Source: Suillus spraguei
Taxonomy: Eukaryota > Basidiomycota > Agaricomycetes > Boletales > Suillaceae
Assembly (NCBI GenBank): GCA_016800925.1
Contig: JABCPU010000055.1
Coordinates: 186,001-250,000 of the forward strand
Reading direction: 5' to 3'
Length of the DNA: 64,000 nucleotides
Part shown: positions 45,485-57,529 of the stretch, piece after piece
How positions within the stretch are numbered: the first letter of the stretch is position 1
Layout: the number at the start of each line of letters is the position of its first letter
Notes under the pieces: generated by a model
What the model saw: only the letters and a program-made list of their open reading frames with translations
Told to the model about the DNA's origin: nothing
Databases searched by the model: none
Position numbers and translations under genes: made by a program

Positions 45485-47705
45485 TTACCCGGGACCCGAA
45501 TCCCAAATTCCTGGCAATATAACAAGTGCCAAGTGCCAAGTGCCGGCACCCGAACCCTGAAACTTCAAACTTCAAACTTCAAACTTCAAAATTGAAACGT
45601 GCAAAGATCTGTATCATTGAAATTTTCTATTTCCTTGCACAGTTCACTGAGTGTCAAGTACCAAGACCCAGGACCCGGACCCCGAATTCCTGGCAATGTA
45701 ACAAGTGCCAAGTGCCAGAACCCGAACTCCAAACCTCGAAACTTGAAACTCGCAAAAATGTGTATCATGTAAAATTTCGATATTCTTGCACAGTTCACCG
45801 AGTGTCAAGTACCAAGACCCGGGACCCGAATCCCGAATTCCTGGCAATGCAACAAGTGCCAAGTACCAGAACCTGACCCCTGAACTCCGAAACTTCAAAC
45901 TTCAAACTTGAACCTTCCAAAAATCTGTATCATGTAACATTTCTATTTCCTTACACAGTTCACCAAGTATCGAGTACTAAGACCTGGGACCCAAAACCCC
46001 CAAATTTCTGGCAATGTAACAAGTGCCGAGTGCTGGCACCCAAGCCCTGAAACTTCAAACTTCAAACTTCAAAATTGAAAATTGCAAATATCTGTATCAT
46101 TTAAATTTTCTATTTCCTTGCACAGTTCACCAAGTGTCAAGTACTAAGACCCAGGACCCGAATCCCGAAATCCTGGCAGTGTAACAAGTGCCGAGTGCTG
46201 GAACCCGACTGCCGAACCCCACAACTTCAAACTGCAAACTTCAAAATTGAAACTTGCAAAAATCTATATCATGTAAAATTTCTATTGCCTTACACAGTTC
46301 ACCGAGTGTCAAGTACCAAGACCTGGGACCCGAATCCTGAATTCCTGGCTATGTAACAAGTGCTGAGTGCCAGCACCCGAGCCTCAAACCCCGAAACTTC
46401 AAACTTCAAACTTCAAAATTGAAACTTGCACAAATCTGTATCTTGTAAAATGTCTATATCCTTGCACAGTTCACTGAGTGTCAAGTACCAAGACCCGGGA
46501 CCCAAATCCTGAATTCCTGGCTATGTAACAAGTGCCGAGTGCCAGCACTCGAGCCCTGGACCCCAAAACTTCAAACTTCAAACTTCAAACTTGCAAAAAT
46601 CTGTATCATGTAAAATTTCTATTTCCTTGCACAGTTCACTGAGTGTCCAGTACCAAGACCCCAGACCCAAATCCTAAATTCCTGGCAATGTAACAAGTGC
46701 CGAGTGCTGGCAGCTGAACCCTGAATCCCGCAACTTCAAACTTCAAACTTCAAACTTCAAACTTCAAAATTGAAACTTGCAAAAATGTATATCATGTAAA
46801 ATTTCTATTTCCTTACACAGCTCACCGAGTGTCAAGTACCAAGACCCAGGACCCGAATCCCGAATTCCTGGCAATGTCACAAGTGCTGAGTGCTGGCACC
46901 TGAACCCCGAAACTTCAAACTTCAAACTTCAAAATTGAAACTTGCAAAAATCTGTATCATGTAAATTTTCTATTTCCTTCCACAGTTCACTGAGTGTCAA
47001 GTAGCAAGACCCAGGACCCGAATCCCGAATTCCTGGCAATGTAACAAGTGCTGAGTGCTGGAACCTGACCCCCAAACCCCGAAACTTCAAACTTCAAACT
47101 TCAAAATTGAAACTTGCAAAAATCTGTATCATGTAAAATTTCTATTTCCTTACACAGTTCACCGAGTGTCAAGTACCATGACCCAGGACCTGAATCCTGA
47201 ATTCCTGGCAATGTAACAAGTGCCGAGTGCTGGAACACGACCCCTGAACTCCGAAACTTACAACTTGAAACTTGAAACTCGCAAAGATGTGTAAGATGTA
47301 AAATTTCTATTTCCTTATACAGTTCACCGAGTGTCAAGTACCAAGAACTGAGACCCAAATCCTGAATTCCTGGCAATGTAACAAGTGCCGAGTGCTGGAC
47401 CTCGAACCCCAAAACTTGAAACTTGAAACTCGCACAAATCTGTATCATGTAAAATTTCTATTTCCTTATACAGTTCACCGAGTGTCAAGTACCAAAACCC
47501 GGGACCCAAATCCCAAATTCCTGGCAATGTAACAAGTGCCTCGTGCCAGAACCTGAACCCTAAACCCTGAACCCCAAAATTTGAAACTTGAAACTTGAAA
47601 CTTGAAACTGTATGCCAGGGTTTTGGGTCTTGGGTCTCGGTACTTGACACTCTGTGAGTTTCAAGTTTTGGGTTTTGAGTTTTGGCACTCAGCACTCAGG
47701 ACCCG
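45485..47705 (+). repeat. ~172 bp satellite array, second locus (about 12 monomers)
   Basis: The same anchor recurs at 45651, 45802, 45967, 46134, 46306, 46478, 46643, 46829, 46994, 47166, 47331 and 47482, spacing mostly 165-172. Same order of sub-motifs as at 29150-31093. Part of the long duplication 29.2-33.0 kb versus 45.5-50.3 kb. Confidence 0.9.
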
Positions 47706-48890
47706 GTACTCAGTGATTCAATAATTTGCTTCTGGCAGAGGTAACATTCATTGAAAAAATTTGTATATACATCTATCACTATGCAATTATGTCCACCTCC
47801 TCACAAGACCCTTTAACCTTCACCTCAACATCCAGTTCAATCTCGACCATCTTATCATGGATGCCCTCCTGTTGCTCCTCAATCATTTTTAAAGTTTTTG
47901 AATGTCTTATCATTGCATAAATGGCCAGCCCTGCTCAGACATCAACAGTAGTACACTCCCACATGTGTCATATGCAAAGGATCAGTTGTATATAGGCCAC
48001 AAATCTGATATGTCATGTACAGGGGATATTTCTACTGATAAGAAGCCTACATAATAATCAAGCTTGTGATAAGTGATTTAATGCGTGATTTACCTCTCAT
48101 ATATGTCCCTAATGATGTATTTGAAGTTTTAGAAAGATCCATGAAGGACTGACTGAATGATAAGTAAAATGACATATGTGTGAAAAGTGACAATTGACAT
48201 CTTTTTACACAAAGTCACATTTATATATGGTACAGTTTAAATATTTCATTCAAAATATGTAAGATACATGTTAGACTACTAAAGGAACCTATACTGCATA
48301 TTGCCCTGAGGTTGGAGGGTGGTGGAAGGGATGTGGTGTATATCTCAGTTGACCCAGCATCAAAGTCCTACAACTGCCCAACTGACCATTTTCGATATTT
48401 TGGGACTTTGAACTTTCCCACAGTCAATTTCTTATCTATTTCACTTCCTCAGCACTCAATTCTTGTTGGATGGTTTTATAAATTTAAATATATCATAGTG
48501 AATGTATTTTAAATCTACTCCAGGTGTCTGATCAATAAACCTTGATGTTTTGAAAGTATGGGCTCCTTATCAGTAGAAATAGTAAGCATTCACACTAGTT
48601 CAAAACTCCGGCCTATTTTAAGCTGATCCTTGTCATACAAAGCAAGTATATATGGTATTATAATGATATATGAAGAGGCTGTATTATTTATGCAAGAGTA
48701 AGATGCTGAAAACATCAAAAGTGTGAGAAATGCGACTTTCTATGTTTTTGTTCTTGGATGTTGAGGTGAAGGTTAAAGGGTCTTGTGAGGAGGTTGGCAT
48801 AATTGCATAGTAATTGATGTATATACAAATTTTTTCAATGAATGTTACCTCTGCCAGAAGCAAATTATTGAATCACTGAGTGCTGAGTGC
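47706..48890. repeat. 1.18 kb inverted-ended block, copy 2
   Basis: Nearly identical to 31094-32279 over its length with a handful of substitutions, including the same inverted ends. This indicates a recent duplication. Confidence 0.8.
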
Positions 48891-48903
48891 CGAAACTCAA
48901 AAC

Positions 48904-50295
48904 TGTTATGGCCATGCAAAACCAGAGGCTATTCAGAAGTTACAGCTTTGCATGGGGTCATACTGGAGGGTCATACTAATTCATGGGGGCTTGGCCTCAG
49001 CTTGTGCGCTGTGCCCCTTACCTGAGTACATGCCCCTAATTTCATATGAAGTTCAAAGAGGAGTTCTGGTGAAGTCCGAGGGAGAACCTTGGAGGAACTC
49101 TTAGGCTGGATTGCTCCATAGAGCATCAATAAACTTCTGGAGAAGTGTAGAAAACTACGCCAGAGGTAGGCGGAGATAGAGGGTCATAACAATGTCACAA
49201 CTATCACATCGTACAATTCTCATTTCTATTTATGATTGGCTAGTAGTTTCAAACTCAGTTTATATCTCAGTTTCAATATGTGTATATAGTTAGTTAGTTT
49301 CGCTGTAGTAGTTCTTTAGTTCAAACCTCTTGTATCTACAATTGGTAGCAATCCAAGACGTCCTTGCTCTTCTCTCTCTCTGTGATAACCTTAGTTTGAG
49401 TCCTAGTCTCTGCCTTGCGTTAATTCATTTGTGGGTTGTGACACTGGGACAAGTCCCAAGTAGAATGGGTGAAGGGAAGATCGCTGGATGAAGTCCAGGG
49501 CAGGATTGGAGCAAGGCTCCAGGGAGAAATATGATCCTCAGGAGGTCAAGGATAGGATAGGACAGGACAAGAGGTCCGGAGATAGGAGGCCCAGAGGATG
49601 AGGAGTGGAGGAACAGAGAAATGGAGGAGTGGAGAAATGGAGGAGCAGAGCTCCGTGGATTTGGGGGGAAGTATTGCCCTACTATGGAGGAGTAGGTCCG
49701 GAGATTATGTAAGGAAGGTACAGGCTACTATGGACGAAGTCCGGAGTAGAAACAAACAGAGGAAGACTACCAAAGGTAGAGCTGGAGGTGAACAGAGATA
49801 AATACTGGAGTTCAGACAAAGTTCAGAAAGTATAATATAACAAAGGGTCAAAGGTCTGGCCTAGGGAATACTCCCATAGGCCTGAACCAGAGGCTTACAA
49901 GGGCCAGAGCCCAAGTGCGAGAATGGAATGGAGTTATATTGACATGAGAAGGTAGCAAGATATAAAGCGGAGAATAAGTAGAAAGAAGAAAGTAAGTAAT
50001 CAGACAGTAATGACCAAACTCAAGTCCAGAGTACTTCAGTGCGAGTTTATATACTGTAGGTATCATAGGTAAGGATCAGTAAGCATAATCCAAGGCTATG
50101 TATGAACCATGCGGAAACATACTACTAAGTACAATGGAACATAACAAAATGAACTCAGAGATGAGATATGTACAAAAGAGATTATCAAGACAGAGACAGA
50201 GGTAACCGAGAGCTGGAGACAAGGACATACCTCAAATGGTGTAATGCATGTGGCACGGGAATATGTCCGGAGAGGAATGCAAGGGAGATCCGGAG
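48904..50295 (+). mobile_element. LTR-like copy, 3' truncated, with an internal insertion
   Basis: Begins TGTTATGGCCATGCAAAACC and follows the 62414-63773 LTR through GACAAGGACATACC to GGGAGATCCGGAGGA, then meets satellite DNA. About 250 bp (49193-49443) inside is extra. Confidence 0.7.
49193..49443. mobile_element. 251 bp insertion with TGTCACAAC..GTTGTGACA ends
   Basis: Absent from the sister copy at 32560-32590. The 9 bp perfect inverted ends starting TG and ending CA suggest a small solo LTR. The interior has TATATAG words. No clear target duplication; a few flanking bases differ from the sister copy. Confidence 0.55.
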
Positions 50296-51512
50296 GAATG
50301 GAATCACTCGGTGAACTGTGTAAGGAAATAGAAATTTACATGATACAGATGTTTGCGAGTTTTGAGTTTCAATTTTCAAGTTTTGGGCTTTGGTACTCAG
50401 CACTTGCTACATTGCCAGGAATTCAGGTCTTGGGGCTTGGTACTCAACACTCAGTGAACTGTGTAAGGAAATAGAAATTTTACATGATACAGATTTTTGC
50501 AAGTTTTGAGTTTCAAGTTTCAAGTTTCAAGTTTCAAGTTTCAAGTTTTGGGTTTTGGGCTTTGGCACTCGGCACTTGCTACATTGCCAGAAATTCAGGT
50601 CTCGGGTCTTGCTACTCAACACTCGACGAACTGTGTAAGGAAATAGAAATTATACATGATATACATTTTTGCGAGTTTCTGTCACATACCGTATTTCACA
50701 CCCCATCTCCACTATGATCTCTGGCCCTGATCTCCATATCTCCGGACCTCCGGACCTCTGCAGCTAGCCTGCCAACCCTAAATTCAAGATTCGGGTCTCG
50801 GGTCTTGGTACTCAACACTTGGTGAACTGTGTAAGGAAATAGAAATTGTACATGATACAGATGTTTGCGAGTTTTGAGTTTCAAGTTTTGGGTCTCAGGC
50901 TTCGGCACTCAGCACTCAGCACTCAGCACTCAGCACTTCATACATTGCCAGGAAGTCAGGATCCGGGTCTCAGGTCTTGTTACTTGACAATTGGTGAACT
51001 GTGTAAGGAAATAGAAATTTTACATGATATACATTTTTGCGAGTTTCTGTCACATACCATATTTCACACCCCATCTCCACTATGATCTCTGGCCCCAATC
51101 TCCATATCTCCGGACCTCCAGACCTCTGCAGCTGACCTGCCAACCCTACATTCAGGATCCAGGTCTTGGGTCTTGGTACTCAACACTCGGTGAACTGTGT
51201 AAGGAAATAGAAATTTTACATGATACAGATTTTTGCAAGTTTCAAGTTTTGGGTTTCAGCACTCAGCACTCGGCACTTGGTACATTGCCAGGAATTCAGG
51301 ATTTGGGTCTCGGGTCTTGGTACTTGACACTTGGTGAACTGTGTAAGGAAATATAAATTTTACATGATATACATCTTTGTGAGTTTCAAGTTTTAAATGT
51401 GTGGATCCAAATTCCTTTTATTGTCTCACATTTTTCTGAGTCCCGAGTGCAGAATCATGAGTGCCAAAGCCTGAAATTGTGGACTACTGGATTTCAGAGT
51501 TTGGGGTTCAGC
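50296..51512 (-). repeat. 172 bp satellite in inverted orientation, with embedded LTR ends
   Basis: About six monomers reading GGTGAACTGTGTAAGGAAAT, ACATGATACAG and CATTGCCAGGAATTCAGG. 50687-50780 and 51047-51150 are two copies of the LTR end TGTCACATACCGTATTTCAC (second with one change). Confidence 0.8.
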
Positions 51513-51990
51513 TGTCACAAACTGGGATGGCATCACCAGTGACAGTGAAAAGACACAGACGGTCTGCTGGGAAGTTCTACAATGTCCAAAAGAGGACAAG
51601 GTGAAAGTACAAGGAACGCGTTCCGGGTACGATCAAGGGTTCAGCCTCAAGATAGATCTAAGAGGTTTCTTCGAGAATAGAGACTAAGGCTAAGGAGTGC
51701 TTAGACTTAGAGACAATTCAAGACAACTTAGGTTGGAGGCCTAAGCGAAGGATATTTATTCCAGGTAAAACCCAGTAAGATTAAAGTAAAGTATACAAGT
51801 GTAATACAACGTGCTTAAATAGGTCAATATGTGCGCACGGACCAAGAGAGACATGAGAGCGTAAGTGCGTATCCAAAGAAGGAAGGCAACTATAGTACAG
51901 ATGCATTGAGCATATGAGTCAGAGTCATGTTATGTAATACAAGTAAAGGAGACAAGGAGAAAATGAATAGGGGCATGTACGACTGTAACA
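51513..51990 (-). mobile_element. 478 bp LTR (minus orientation) with adjacent polypurine tract
   Basis: On the minus strand it begins TGTTACAGTCGTACATGCCC and ends CCAGTTTGTGACA, a TG..CA LTR. Immediately 5' of it on that strand lies AACAAGGGGTAA (about 51991-52002), placed like a polypurine tract. It therefore looks like the 3' LTR of a retroelement whose interior is mostly lost. Confidence 0.7.
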
Positions 51991-52022
51991 TTACCCCTTG
52001 TTACATGGAAAGTCACCGACTT

Positions 52023-52368
52023 TCATATATCACTATTGGCATCATAAATGGGATCATAGTCGTCATAGTTAGCGATGTCTTCATCAGCAGCACTTCCCCC
52101 TAACATATAAGCTGCTTCTTCTTCCGCTATAGTTCTCGCTCGTCGACCTGTTTTTCTTTGTCGACGATTAATAAGATACTGCTCCCACCTATGAAGTGCA
52201 TCATAAAATCCATCGTCCTTCCAAGTGAGTGTAAATGGGGGATCTTCAATACACTGAGGGCAGTAGATAGATAGATGGGTAGGGGCGCGTCGCAGACAGA
52301 TTTGACACTGGTATTTGGGGCAATTCTTTTGCCGATGTCCTATGATGCCACAGAATCGACATTTCATA
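52023..52368 (-). pseudogene. zinc-knuckle (CCHC) retroelement ORF remnant
   Basis: On the minus strand a CX2CX4HX4C knuckle (CRFCGIIGHRQKNC) is followed by a second Cys group (YQCQICLRR, YCPQC). An acidic tail ends YDDYDPIYDANSDI only about 20 bp before the polypurine tract. The upstream side runs into satellite DNA, so the ORF is truncated. A knuckle this close to a 3' LTR is unusual, because Gag normally lies at the other end. It may be an internally deleted element or a third ORF. Confidence 0.6.
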
Positions 52369-53290
52369 TTTTCACAAACCCTGAACCCCAGCACCTGGGA
52401 GTTAGAACAATGTGAGGCAATACAAAGATATTGATTTACACATGTTGAGTGCCAACCCCGAACTCCGGCACCCGCACTCGGGATTGGGATTCGGGACTCA
52501 TAACAATGTGAAAGATATTGATCCACATATTTTATGTGCTGAACCCGAACTCTGGCACCCGGGAGTTAGAACAATGTGAGGCAATACAAAGATATTGATT
52601 TACACATGTTGAGTGCCGAACCCCGAACTCCGGCACCCGGCACTCAGGGATGGGATTCGGGACTCGGACTTGGTACTCATAATGTGAAAGATATTGATCA
52701 ACATATTGTCAGTGCTGAACCCTGAACCCGGCACCCAGCACTCGGACTCGGGACAGAACAATGTGAGGCAATAGACACCTATTGATCCACACATTCTAAG
52801 TGCCGAACCCGAACTCCAACTCTGGTAGTCTACTATTTAGGGGTTCGGGGTTCGGTATTGGGCTTCTGCACTTGAGACCAAAAAAATGTTAGGCAATAAA
52901 ATGACTTTGATCCACACATTTTTGGTAGATATCTTTTTCATCTCAAATCTCGAATCTCGAGTGCCAACCCTGAATCCCAAATCCGTAGTCCACAATTTTG
53001 GGGTTCGGTCCTCGGGACTCAGAAAAATGTCAGGCAACAACAAACTTTGATCCACACATTTTTGGTAGATGTCTGTTTTGTCTCAAATATCGAGTTTCTA
53101 GTTTTGGTACTCTGCACCCACACCCAGCACTCGGCACCTGATGACTCGACACATGGACTTTAAATCTTTCACCTTGTGTGTTGTGTTTCGGTGTCCAGGT
53201 ATCTGGAATTCAGGAAATATCTAGTTTGAATCTCCAGTTTCGAGTTCCAGGTTTCGGGACTTGGCACCTGGCACCCGGCACCCAATTATC
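52369..53290. repeat. GTGCCGAACC-type satellite, inner part of the right arm of TE2
   Basis: Same repeat words as 33421-35940, ending with GGCACCTGGCACCCGGCACC and ATTATCGATGAATGTCAGAC, which also mark the corresponding points at 36060-36100 and, inverted, 37890-37930. Confidence 0.75.
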
Positions 53291-53442
53291 GATGAATGTC
53301 AGACATGGTGCATTCAGGTTTTCATGCTTTGGGGTTTAGATTTTGGTGGTCCATGGTAGGTATATGCACTCATAGGGTGCATGTATCCTATGTGTTTGAT
53401 TCTCTGGTGGCTACATCAGCTGTACATCTTTATGATACATAT

Positions 53443-53860
53443 CTAGGCCCACCGTATATGTAATATATTTTACCTCGGCCCACCCATATATGCAATATGC
53501 CTCCACGTCGGCCCACCCATCTATGTAAAATTCCCCCATGTTGGCCCACCCATCTATGCAATAAATATTTTACTGCACCCTCGGCCCACCCGTCCATGTA
53601 CTACACCCCACATTGGCCCACCCATATATGTAATATTTTCTTAGCTCGGCCCACCCATCTATGCACTAAATATTTTACTGCACCCTCGGCCCACCCATAT
53701 ATGTAATATTCTCTTACCTCGGCCCACCGTCTCTCCCGAAAATAAAAGTCTCCCGGCCCACCCGTCTCCATCGGAAATAATATTCTCCCCGGCCCATCCG
53801 TCAACATCGAGGATATACATAACCTCGGCCCATGGTCCACTGGCCCGTCTTGGATGGGAT
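53443..53860 (-). repeat. GGCCCACCC minisatellite, right end of TE2
   Basis: About nine units in the same orientation as 36236-36770. It includes GTCTCCATCGGAAATAATAT and CCGTCAACATCGAGGATATA, which match the inverted left end near 37450-37520 and the sister array at 36676-36735. Confidence 0.8.
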
Positions 53861-53951
53861 ATTATGTGGGTTGGGTGACCCGTATAGTACAGAGTTTGTC
53901 ACTGAAGGGGCTCATTGTTATTACACTAGTATGGTGAGCCTAATACAACAT

Positions 53952-54687
53952 TCACATCCCATGGTCTTCAATAGCATTACAGACTTCATGAAGAACCATG
54001 CTTTGCCTGACAATAGCTTCAATCATCTTACTCATAGCATGATGCACTCCTACAACTTCCTTCATGACCTTTGCCAGCAATTCCCCTTTCAATAGGATCT
54101 TCCTGCATTGCTTGGGCGAAAGTTCTGAGTTAGTAATAGGTACTGATGCTGCCCGCATGTTATCATGGCCGAAGTTGCATGGAGTCTGCATGTGGTGGTG
54201 AGTCATCAATCAAAAATTTGAGCTGGGCATACTAACATTGTCGTCTTCGGACCTCTTTCGCTTCAAGTTTGGATGACATTCATCAGCATCTTCAAGATCA
54301 CGTTCTCGACTTGAAGCTTTTAACTGCTGAAATCAGAAATGTCAAAATGGCTCCTTATAATCCATAGACACATACCGTCTCTGGTTGTTCGTATTGTTCA
54401 GCTCCGAGTTGAAGCTCATCAGCAAGCTGAAATGCCTGCTCATTGTCTGGAAGTTCAGGTTCGGGTTCGAACCTTCCAACCACATTATGCTTATAGCATC
54501 CACAGGAAAATACAGGGGCACCTTGCCTGTGGCCAGATCCAGGGCATCCCCAATGACTTTCTGGAGTAGACCTCCTTGAGCGGTTCTCAAACTCAAAGTC
54601 GATGTTCGCCAAGATTGCATCAAGATCACTGTTGAAGTCAGAGGGGCAGGAGTCATTGCTATGGGTGTCACTGCCATTGGACGACAT
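53952..54687 (-). CDS. three-exon gene of unknown function, 211 aa, intact
   Basis: Exons 54376-54687, 54237-54326 and 53952-54185 are all in phase 0, with introns of 49 and 51 nt. ATG at 54687 (MSSNGSDTHSNDSCPSDFNS). Residues 45-75 have a Cys/His group (HWGCPGSGHRQ, FSCGCYKHN), then an acidic stretch. Exon 2 is charged with a basic KRKRSEDD patch, perhaps a nuclear signal. Exon 3 is helical (ILLKGELLAKVMKEVVGVHH, ending HEVCNAIEDHGM). No family recognised. It lies just outside the right end of TE2 and is one of few undamaged frames in this part. It may belong to another transposon or be a host gene. Confidence 0.6.
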
Positions 54688-55229
54688 GCATGCTTCTTGC
54701 TTGCTCCATGGGCCCAAGTGTAAGGGTTTTAAATTACGTCTACTGGTATGTTCTCAGAACTTAGACCTGTGCTCCATGGACCCTTACAGGAAATCTTTTG
54801 GTCTATATTGACCCTGCATTGTAATGTACAACTCTTGGATCCCGAAGTGTGACGTGTTGAACCTTGTGAGGCATTGTAAATCTGAAATTTCCTGATTTAC
54901 TAAGTTCTGAGGAACACGGTGAGCTGGACTACATGATCTATCTATATGAGTCTGTTGATTCAACTTTAGATGATGCTTAATAACTAGCATCTGGTCATTC
55001 CCCACTTTTATATTGTAAGGTGATGATCCAGATTAGCTGTACCCCACCTCCATTCCCTGAAAAACACTCCGTTCCAGGAGCGGCGACCTTGCTCGGACAA
55101 AACTGGTAAGTGCATGACGTACATGACAGTATCACAATGGTACCACACTGACAACAACAGTGGTACTAGTACTAATGTAACTCGGAGTGTTTGATGCAAA
55201 CGTCTCCCCAGTGACATTTTATTTCATGT
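54688..55229. other. intergenic, nothing recognised
   Basis: Holds the upstream region of the minus-strand gene ending at 54687 and of the plus-strand relic beginning near 55230. No conserved motif seen. Confidence 0.35.
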
Positions 55230-57236
55230 CCCTCACAAATCTTCCAGTGCAACCACTCAGTTACTGATATCATCCGAGTTGGGCAGTGATGCCGAGTCTG
55301 AGTCGGTTTCCAGCTCAGGTGCCTTGTCGTCACTAACCCAAGATCTCAAGTCCAAGTCCAAAGTGAAGCATAACAAGTAAGTGGTTGCACAATGTCCTGA
55401 TAGTGGTATACTAACTGACTTGATCCATTGTACTCCCAGCATGGTGAACAACCAAAAGTAAGTTAACTTGATAGTATGCAAAAGGCACTGCGTCATATTT
55501 TACTGATAGGAAAGGCAACATCGCTGCGAGGGATCAGTGCTTGCACTTTGCATGCTGGATCCCTTGTGCAATTGACATGTTTTGTAATCTAAATGATATA
55601 TTCCATATTGTGATGCTGATGGAAGAGGAGGAGGCCTCGAAGGTATTGAGTGAACCAGAAGATGAAGATGTCAAGGCGCAGCGGGACAAAGTCCTATCTT
55701 ATGTGTATGACATTAGAAGTTTCATTATTTTCGCTTCCTGACTACCATGTTTACAGGAGCAAAGATGCCAAGAACGATACATGAAAAACTATTCAAAGAT
55801 CCTGCTTGGAGCCCCATACTTGCACAAACTTGCACGTGGAAACCTCAAACAATGGACAGAGCTGCACGCGATCCTTGCTGAGGTAAGTCTCTGGTAATGT
55901 ACCCTTGATGATCACATTTTTAAACCTGAGAAGATGCAGGTCATTATGAGTCAAGTGCGCTCAGATGATGCTAGCCACCTCAAGAGTTGCATAGCTCAGT
56001 ATGCAGCGCCAGACCCTTTGGACAAGGGGCTGCAGCCTCCAATTTACACTGACAACAAATCCCACGCACTGCTTGGTGTGAATCACCCTCAACTTGCTGG
56101 AATGTTGTGCCCCATTAAACATGCAAAAGCATATCATGAAGACCCTAAAAAGTACGTATAAAATATATGATCGTTTAGCATCTTATTGGCGACTTTCAGG
56201 GTACAAGCCCAACTTCAGAATGGGGACATCAGGATCCACTCCGCTGCATGGCCTGCATTTATATATGAAGGTACTCCACCAGGAACAGACTTTGACCCAG
56301 ACAATGTCCAGGAGGGATTTTTAAAGGGCTATTATTTGAAATGGGTAAGTGTACTACCATCTTATCAACAACTCGTCATGTAGTGTTTAGGTTTTTTGTC
56401 ACATATTTATGTCTCCATCATCTGCGCTCATTCCAGATGGGGAGATGAATGTTACTGATCATAGATGTAATGCCAAGTTACACGGCATGAAAAAGGTCGA
56501 GCCTAAACATATTGCCTACACATTCATTCAGGTATGTGCTCTGATGTATTTCAATGACTGTCTAACAAATATTGTAGAGCCAATTCAGTATTGCCATGTG
56601 TGATAAGTGGCAGAAACTGATGGTTGCTATAAGTACAGTGAAGCATACACCCGCCTCATCAAGGCAATCCAAGAGGCACCTGATCAAACATGGGCCGAGT
56701 CACTGCTTCAGTGGTGGAACAAGTTGAGTGCCATTTACCTTATTTCAGCAGTGCGCTAACTTTGTGAAGAATGGTATTTGGTAACAAGAATGGCCTTGTG
56801 ATTGATTTGACCAAGGACAATGAAGATGATGACCTCACTGTAATGCAGAGACAGCACAAAATGCATGTGGCGGCTGCACATCAGGAGGTTCAAATTTACT
56901 CTGTCATTCTCCATTGTGACTAACTGGCTCTAATACTCAGATGCAATTGCCTGAGGGTGCGGCTGCCATCAGCTATTGCTGAAGACACTACAGTACCCCT
57001 GACTTCTATGACTCAATTTGAGGCTGCCAACTCACTGGTTCTGCCCTCCCACCCCCATTGTTATCTGCAACACCTCGTTTCATTGACACGGCAATGGAGT
57101 CTGCAAAATGAATGTTGGAGGAATTTCAAGATGACGATCCCCTGACTGAAGATGAGACTGATGCCCCTTTTCCATCAAAGCATGCCAGGAAGGCTCTCAA
57201 GACTACCTCAAAGAAGACTCGCAAGGCCAGAAAGTG
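55230..57236 (+). pseudogene. transposon-associated intron-rich gene, damaged
   Basis: Coding blocks in order: SSELGSDAESESVSSSGALS (about 55269), HIVMLMEEEEASKVLSEPED, YMKNYSKILLGAPYLHKLAR with NLKQWTELHAILAE, QVRSDDASHLKSCIAQY, HPQLAGMLCPIKHAKAYHED, IRIHSAAWPAFIYEGTPPGT, CNAKLHGMKKVEPKHIAYTF and the basic tail SKHARKALKTTSKKTRKARK ending near 57236. Short introns (GTAAGT.., GTATGT..) separate them. TGA and TAA codons interrupt blocks near 56603 and 57110. The block order matches a very common agaricomycete hypothetical family found near DNA transposons (from memory). No catalytic motif is known to me. Confidence 0.5.
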
Positions 57237-57529
57237 ATTCGTATTCTCAGGTTGGTTCTTATCTTACTGTGCTAGTTGCTCGTCTGAACCAACAATGCAG
57301 TTTTAACATGCCAGTTATGCCCTCCTCTCGTTCACTGTACATTGACACTAGTAGTATCTCGTATCTGCCCAACATCTTTCATATGCTTTCTGCGACTATC
57401 CTCAGTTGTGCTTCCCTGGTTATGACCTGTCTGTACATGTTCAGCTACTGTACAAACAGAATTATATGTGCTTATATTAATGTATGACAAATTTGATGAG
57501 GTGTCAGCAGGAACGAGCATATGGTCAAT

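Larger units (their letters stand above)
37425..53913. mobile_element. candidate 16.5 kb composite element TE2 with ~1.5 kb inverted ends
   Basis: The left end (GAGCCCCTTTAGTGACAGAT, then GGGAGAATATTATTTCTGAT and GGGAGACTTTTATTTTTGGG) matches the reverse complement of the right end (53445-53913, ending CACTGAAGGGGCTC). The match continues inward through the minisatellite, the segment with TAGGTATATGCACTCATAGG and the satellite (right arm 52369-53913). Inside lie two divergent broken genes, a second split gene, satellite arrays, LTRs and an LTR-linked zinc-knuckle ORF. No target duplication is evident. It may be one giant element or nested copies. Confidence 0.4.
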
